16,372 nucleotides of DNA, taken from assembly GCA_023416655.1 (NCBI GenBank), contig JAEZHK010000021.1, forward strand, positions 1 to 16,372, read 5' to 3'. The notes beneath the pieces were generated by a model. The model was not told the origin of the DNA. It searched no databases and saw only the letters and a program-made list of their open reading frames with translations. Made by a program: the position numbers and the translations under genes. The DNA is from Bacillota bacterium. Lineage in GTDB: Bacteria > Bacillota > Clostridia > Christensenellales > Aristaeellaceae. This document shows, piece after piece, positions 12,839 through 16,372 of the stretch (position 1 is its first letter; each line of letters begins with the position of its first letter).

Positions 12839-13201
12839 TCAGCCCCGCATCCCCTCAAGAACTTCCTTCAGCACCGCCGCGTGGTTGACTGATTCATCCC
12901 TCGCGGCGTATAGAAGCGTCACCCGTCCCGCCGTCCCGGCCTCCCAAAGCCGCCGGACGGCGGCTTTCTTTTCGAGGTCAACGTGCAACTCGGCGCGGTA
13001 CTTCTCCGAGAATTCCGCAAAACGCTCCGGCTTGTGAGCGAACCAGGTGCGAAGTTCGGGGCTGGGGGCCGCGTCCTTCACCCATTCATCCAGCCAGGCG
13101 AACTCTTTGGTGATCCCCCTGGGCCACAGCCGATCCACCAGACAGCGCCGGCCGTCTTCCTCCGAAGCGGGTTCATAGATTCTCTTGATCGCAAAGGGCA
13201 C
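12839..13201 (-). CDS. DUF488 family protein (YeaO-like)
   Basis: A 120-residue protein, typical for the family. It shows the hallmarks IKRIYEPAS, then VDRLWPRGITKE (21-32 region), WLDEWVKDAAPSPELRTWF, and VTLLYAARDESVNHA near the end. The family's role is unknown. GTG 13201 is the start, with a GGGGGG ribosome site (13209-13214) seven bases before it; an in-frame ATG at 13249 would start upstream of the likely promoter (-10 at 13243-13238). It stands alone on the minus strand. Confidence 0.85.
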   Translation of the reverse strand: MPFAIKRIYEPASEEDGRRCLVDRLWPRGITKEFAWLDEWVKDAAPSPELRTWFAHKPERFAEFSEKYRAELHVDLEKKAAVRRLWEAGTAGRVTLLYAARDESVNHAAVLKEVLEGMRG

Positions 13202-13237
13202 TTCGCTTCCCCCCTGAAGCATGATTGGGACAACCTT

Positions 13238-13243
13238 ATGATA
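13238..13243 (-). promoter_or_regulatory. Extended -10 of the DUF488 gene
   Basis: On the minus strand, TATCAT preceded by TGG. No good -35 lies 17 bp upstream. It would place the start about 30 bases before the GTG. Confidence 0.35.
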
Positions 13244-13302
13244 CCACAAAATGCGCGCACCGCATCGGGAATCAAACGGTTTGTGAAGCTTTTGCGAGGC
13301 CG

Positions 13303-13331
13303 TTGACGCCCGCGCGGGCGCATGCTATAAT
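13303..13331 (+). promoter_or_regulatory. Strong promoter ahead of the leader ORF and ABC-2 operon
   Basis: TTGACG (13303-13308), exactly 17 bp, TATAAT (13326-13331) preceded by TGC. Transcription begins near 13338. No comparable promoter is seen between the terminator at 13484-13513 and the first exporter gene. Confidence 0.75.
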
Positions 13332-13362
13332 CAGGCAAAATTGTAAAAAGGGGGAAGCATCC

Positions 13363-13470
13363 GTGGGCGACATCATGGCGCATCTTGTGAGCTGTGTACG
13401 CGGAATGTTCGGTTTTTCCGGGCGCGACGGGATAGCTATGCCCTTTTTCGGCACCGCGCGCGCAAGATAG
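13363..13470 (+). CDS. 35-residue leader peptide or small protein
   Basis: GTG 13363 follows an AAAAAGGGGGAAG ribosome site and lies about 25 bases after the predicted transcription start. The frame runs 35 codons to TAG at 13468-13470. The product has Phe pairs (16/18 and 28/29) and ends in GTARAR. A strong intrinsic terminator starts 14 bases past the stop. Promoter, short ORF, terminator and then a transporter operon is the layout of a transcription-attenuation leader; a stand-alone small protein is the other reading. An in-frame ATG at 13375 is an alternative start. Confidence 0.5.
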   Translation: MGDIMAHLVSCVRGMFGFSGRDGIAMPFFGTARAR

Positions 13471-13483
13471 AGATCTTTTTGCT

Positions 13484-13513
13484 GCGGCGGCCCGAAGGGG
13501 CCGCCGCTTTTTT
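13484..13513 (+). terminator. Strong intrinsic terminator / attenuator before the ABC-2 operon
   Basis: GCGGCGGCCC (13484-13493), GAAG loop, GGGCCGCCGC (13498-13507), then six T. This is the best intrinsic terminator in the window, and it lies 71 bases before the first exporter gene. A weaker stem AAGAT/ATCTT (13464-13468 with 13473-13477) just upstream overlaps the leader stop codon. Confidence 0.85.
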
Positions 13514-13584
13514 GTTGCCCGAAATTGACCGATATCGGCCCAGGCGGTCCGCCGCCCGGCCCGATCCCGAAGGGGTGTTGAAAG

Positions 13585-14355
13585 ATGAAACGATACCTGG
13601 CCACATCCAAAATGTGCCTGATTGAAAAGAGCTACTTCGGTTTTTCGGAGCTTCTGGGGCAGTACCTGCTGCGCGCCGCCGCGATGGGCGCGCTGATTAT
13701 GGTCTGGCGCTCGCTGTTTCTGCAGGGCGCGGACACCCAGGGACTGACGCTGAACCAGCTCTATGTCTACACCGTGCTCTCGACGGTTCTCAAACCCATG
13801 CTGGATGTGCGCACGCCCGCCTCCGACTGGCTGCACGACGGCACGGTGCTCTCCCTCTACCAGCGGCCCTCCCCCATCTTCGGGCAGCTGATCGCCCACA
13901 CGGTGGGCGGCTGGGCCATGCAGCTGCTGCTCCTGTCCGTGCCCGCGTTCCTGATCGCCGCGCTGTGCGGCGTGGACATGACGCCGAGGAGCCCCTGGTT
14001 CCTCCCGTCGCTGGCACTGTCCATCTCGGAAGGGTTCGCGGTGGACTTCCTGTTCACCTGCGTGATGATCCGCCTAAGGAGCCTCGCCTGGCCGGTGCAT
14101 AGCCTACGCGAGTCGCTCACCGCGCTCTTCACCGGTGCGCTGATCCCCTTCTCCGCGCTGCCCTGGGGCGTCGGAGACTTCCTCGCGCTTACGCCGCTGG
14201 GCACGCTGGCGGGCGCGCCGCTGTCCCTGTACGCGGGGCTGGGCGACGCGAAGACCCTCCTGGCGGCGCAGGTCTTCTGGAATCTCGCGCTGTGGCCGCT
14301 GGCGGTCCTGTGGTTCAAGAAATCCCGGGAGAGGATGGTGTCCTATGGCGGGTAA
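13585..14355 (+). CDS. ABC-2 type exporter permease (first membrane subunit)
   Basis: A 256-residue membrane protein with about six hydrophobic spans, including AAAMGALIMVW near 31-41, MQLLLLSVPAFLIAALC near 111-127 and ALWPLAVLWF near the end. It resembles the N-terminal partner in two-permease ABC-2 systems of the daunorubicin/viologen-exporter-like group: no large external domain, and a cytoplasmic TPASDWLHDGTVLSLYQRP segment (78-96) of the kind that contacts the ATPase. ATG 13585 follows GGGGTG about nine bases upstream. The next permease gene overlaps its end by 11 bases, indicating coupled translation. The exported substrate is unknown. Expression probably needs read-through of the terminator at 13484-13513. 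Confidence 0.75.
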   Translation: MKRYLATSKMCLIEKSYFGFSELLGQYLLRAAAMGALIMVWRSLFLQGADTQGLTLNQLYVYTVLSTVLKPMLDVRTPASDWLHDGTVLSLYQRPSPIFGQLIAHTVGGWAMQLLLLSVPAFLIAALCGVDMTPRSPWFLPSLALSISEGFAVDFLFTCVMIRLRSLAWPVHSLRESLTALFTGALIPFSALPWGVGDFLALTPLGTLAGAPLSLYAGLGDAKTLLAAQVFWNLALWPLAVLWFKKSRERMVSYGG

Positions 14356-15190
14356 TGTCAAACAGCTTTTCCGCCTGTACGGCCTCTACGGGCGGATGGA
14401 CCTCAACTGGTTTTTGCAGGACATGGCTACCTGCGGGATCGTGATGGCGTCGGAACTGATCGCCAACATCGCGTCGGTTTCGGGCGTGCTGCTCTTGGCC
14501 GCGCGCTTCGGCGGCGTAGGCGGCCTTTCGGCGGACGAAGTCCTCTTCATGCTGGGTTTCTTCCAACTGGCGGACGGCTTTTCCTACATGGTGTTCGGCG
14601 GGTTCAACGTGATGATGATCAGCCGCCGCGCGGCGCGCGGGCAGATCGACCACATGCTGATCCAACCTCGGCCCCTCTGGATGCAACTGATGGGCGAGGC
14701 GTTCATGCCGGTGTCCGGCTCCAGCGGATTTCTGATGGGCATCGTGGTCACAGCCATCGCCTGCGCGCGGCTGCAAATCGCCGTCACGCCGCTGTGGCTC
14801 ATGGCTTTCCTCCTCTACGTCGCCTGCCACGCGGCGCTCAAGCTCGGGCAGGGCTACCTCTACGGCGCGGCGGCGTTTTACAAGCCCGTCGCCTGCGAGG
14901 AAATCTCCGCGCAGGTGATTGGCCTCAATAACCTCCTTGGCAAGTACCCGCTCGCGGGCCTGCCCGCCTGGGCCATGACCGCGCTCACCACCGTGTTCCC
15001 GGCGGGGCTGATGGCTTACCTGCCCGCGCTGGCGCTCCTCGGGAAGCTGGGCAAAAGCCCCCAGCTCGCGCTTCCCGTCGCCGTGGCCGCGGCGTTTGTG
15101 ACGGCCGCCACCTACATTTTCAAGAGAGGGATGAAACACTATGCGAAATTCAGCTGCAACCGCTACCGCGACATCGGACACCGCAATTGA
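14345..15190 (+). CDS. ABC-2 type exporter permease (PF06182/DUF990-like)
   Basis: A 281-residue membrane protein of the ABC2_membrane_6 type. After a short amphipathic start come about six spans. The family's ARGQIDHMLIQPRPLW segment (97-112) corresponds to the G.iD.fLlrP cytoplasmic loop of homologues, followed by LWMAF-like and AVAAAFVTAATYIF spans. It forms the channel with the 13585 permease, powered by the ATPase encoded next. The gene starts inside the end of its predecessor, and its own last 50 bases overlap the ATPase start, so the three subunits are made as one unit. Confidence 0.85.
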   Translation: MAGNVKQLFRLYGLYGRMDLNWFLQDMATCGIVMASELIANIASVSGVLLLAARFGGVGGLSADEVLFMLGFFQLADGFSYMVFGGFNVMMISRRAARGQIDHMLIQPRPLWMQLMGEAFMPVSGSSGFLMGIVVTAIACARLQIAVTPLWLMAFLLYVACHAALKLGQGYLYGAAAFYKPVACEEISAQVIGLNNLLGKYPLAGLPAWAMTALTTVFPAGLMAYLPALALLGKLGKSPQLALPVAVAAAFVTAATYIFKRGMKHYAKFSCNRYRDIGHRN

Positions 15191-16139
15191 GATGAAGCGC
15201 GTCGTCAAGTACTTCGACCAGAAGCGGCCCCTGTCGCTCTTCAAACGCGAGAACAAGCGCGTTTATGCGCTCAACGACGTCTCCTTTTCGCTGCAAAAAG
15301 GCGAATTCTGCGCCTACGCCGGGCCGAACGGCGCGGGCAAATCGACCACGTTCAAGCTTCTGAGCGGCATGCTCCTGCCCCAGTCGGGCGAAGTGACCGC
15401 CTTCGGCATGGACCCCAGCGCCCACCGCATCCCGCTGATGCGGAAAACCGGCGTCCTGTTCGGAAACCGCAGCGAACTCTGGTGGGATCACCCGGTGCGC
15501 GCGTCGTTCGAGTGGAAAAAAACCGTATGGGACGTGCCGGACAAGGCCTACAATGAAACCTTGGGCATGCTGCAAGAGCTTCTGGGCCTCAAGGAGATCT
15601 GGTTGAGCTTCGCGCGAGAACTCTCGCTGGGCCAGCGGATGAAGGCCAACCTGGCGCTGATGCTTCTGCACTCGCCGGAACTGGTGCTGCTGGACGAACC
15701 GACGCTGGGGCTGGACGTGCTCGCCAAGCGGCAGATGATCGAGTTTCTGAAGCGGATCAACGCCGAGCGAGGGGTGACGATCCTGGTCACCTCCCACGAC
15801 ATGGACGACCTGACCGAGATGGCGAAGCGGCTGATCCTGATCAACAAGGGCACACTCGCCTTCGACGGGGACCACCAAGAGCTTCTGCGCCTCGCGGGCG
15901 ACAAGCGCGTGCTGAAAGCAGAAGTGAAGGGTGCGGCGCCCGAGATCCGGGGCGCGAAGCTGATCAAGCGTGAAAACGGAACCTGCGAGTACGAATACGA
16001 CGCGAGGGCGCTTTCCCCGTCCGATCTCTTCGCGGCGCTCGCGGCGGCGGACGAGGTGACGGACGCCGAAATCGCCCGCGCGCCGATTGAGCGCGTGATC
16101 GCCGAACTGTACGTTAAGTGGCAGAGCGAGGGCGCCTGA
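15141..16139 (+). CDS. ABC-2 exporter ATP-binding protein
   Basis: A 332-residue cytosolic ATPase. Walker A GPNGAGKST is at 61-69, the signature LSLGQRMKA at 161-169, Walker B LVLLDEP at 181-187, the D-loop LGLD after it and the switch His219 in TSHDM. A C-terminal extension of about 90 residues is typical of DrrA-like exporters. In the Q-loop region (VLFGNRSELWWD, 105-116) Asn109 stands where relatives generally have Gln. ATG 15141 has AGAGAGGG about ten bases upstream; the alternative ATG 15192 lacks a ribosome site, so I accept the 50-base overlap with the preceding permease gene. Stop at 16137-16139, with a new promoter five bases later. Confidence 0.92.
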   Translation: MRNSAATATATSDTAIEMKRVVKYFDQKRPLSLFKRENKRVYALNDVSFSLQKGEFCAYAGPNGAGKSTTFKLLSGMLLPQSGEVTAFGMDPSAHRIPLMRKTGVLFGNRSELWWDHPVRASFEWKKTVWDVPDKAYNETLGMLQELLGLKEIWLSFARELSLGQRMKANLALMLLHSPELVLLDEPTLGLDVLAKRQMIEFLKRINAERGVTILVTSHDMDDLTEMAKRLILINKGTLAFDGDHQELLRLAGDKRVLKAEVKGAAPEIRGAKLIKRENGTCEYEYDARALSPSDLFAALAAADEVTDAEIARAPIERVIAELYVKWQSEGA

Positions 16140-16143
16140 CGCC

Positions 16144-16172
16144 TTGACAACCAAAAGCGCGCCACGCATAAT
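16144..16172 (+). promoter_or_regulatory. Promoter of the MATE transporter gene
   Basis: A perfect TTGACA (16144-16149), 17 bp, CATAAT (16167-16172, 5 of 6). It gives the next gene its own transcript, independent of the ABC-2 operon. Confidence 0.7.
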
Positions 16173-16203
16173 GGGTAGATAGTGAAGAAAGATGGAGTAA
16201 CCA

Positions 16204-16372
16204 ATGACTTGCAAACGTGACGACCTGACCCAAGGCGGAATTTTGAAAAAGCTCCTCTGCGTGGCGGTGCCGATCATGGGCACGCAGCTGATGCAGATGG
16301 CGTACAACCTGACCGACATGTTCTGGCTGGGGCGCATGGAAGACAGCGTCATGGCGGTGGCGGCCAGCGGCC
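16204..16372 (+). CDS. MATE family efflux transporter, N-terminal part (truncated by window edge)
   Basis: ATG 16204 follows GGAG (16194-16197) six bases upstream. The visible 56 residues read like the start of a MATE (NorM/DinF-type) Na+- or H+-driven exporter: a polar start with LTQGGILKKLL, then a first membrane span with VPIMGTQLMQMAYNLTDMFW and GRM. The gene runs off the window. The substrate cannot be told. It follows an ABC-2 exporter but has its own promoter. Confidence 0.85.
   Translation, partial: MTCKRDDLTQGGILKKLLCVAVPIMGTQLMQMAYNLTDMFWLGRMEDSVMAVAASG

Noticed and set aside
15150..16352. Minus-strand open frame of 400 codons opposite the exporter ATPase
   Set aside because: Shadow of the ATPase gene; no recognisable domain, and it runs across the MATE promoter.

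Overview
The window reads as a GC-rich chromosome segment of an anaerobic, probably gut-associated Bacillota (Clostridia-like). Evidence: strong AGGAGG-type ribosome sites before almost every gene, sigma-A promoters often with a TGn extended -10, a LacI / ABC sugar importer / GH65 phosphorylase locus, a three-gene ABC-2 exporter of the PF06182 type, and small Clostridia-style genes (Cys-rich mini-protein, DUF488). I cannot name the genus. No tRNA, rRNA or CRISPR is visible. The edges cut a peptidoglycan-binding protein (left) and a MATE transporter (right).

Region 1 (1-8989) is a carbohydrate locus. A dihydrodipicolinate-synthase/N-acetylneuraminate-lyase family aldolase (minus strand) lies back to back with a LacI-type repressor. 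Downstream come a solute-binding protein, two sugar ABC permeases and a GH65 glycoside phosphorylase. The inferred scheme is uptake of an oligosaccharide and intracellular phosphorolysis; no ATPase or beta-phosphoglucomutase is in the window. Three related LacI-type operator sequences (consensus GTTNAACGNTNAAY) sit at the lacI promoter, at the operon promoter, and just upstream of the binding-protein gene, so self-regulation plus operon control is predicted.

The most unusual feature is a pair of about 160-bp imperfect palindromes (2868-3027 and 4722-4882) with terminal inverted repeats ATRCCAAT. The two copies differ in sequence but keep stem pairing through compensatory changes. One is in the 5' leader of the operon. 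The other lies inside the 5' end of the first permease gene, is read through in frame, and adds about 54 residues to the N-terminus. The element also carries a Shine-Dalgarno-ATG unit.

Region 2 (8990-12838) holds a GNAT acetyltransferase joined in frame to an Rnk-like RNA-polymerase-binding domain, a DtxR-type metalloregulator, a family-4 glycosyltransferase, a YdcF/SanA-like membrane protein with a partial duplication of its 3' end, and a tiny Cys-rich protein. Region 3 (12839-16372) holds a DUF488 gene, then a strong promoter, a 35-codon leader ORF and a strong intrinsic terminator (attenuator-like) ahead of a three-gene ABC-2 exporter, and finally a MATE transporter with its own promoter.
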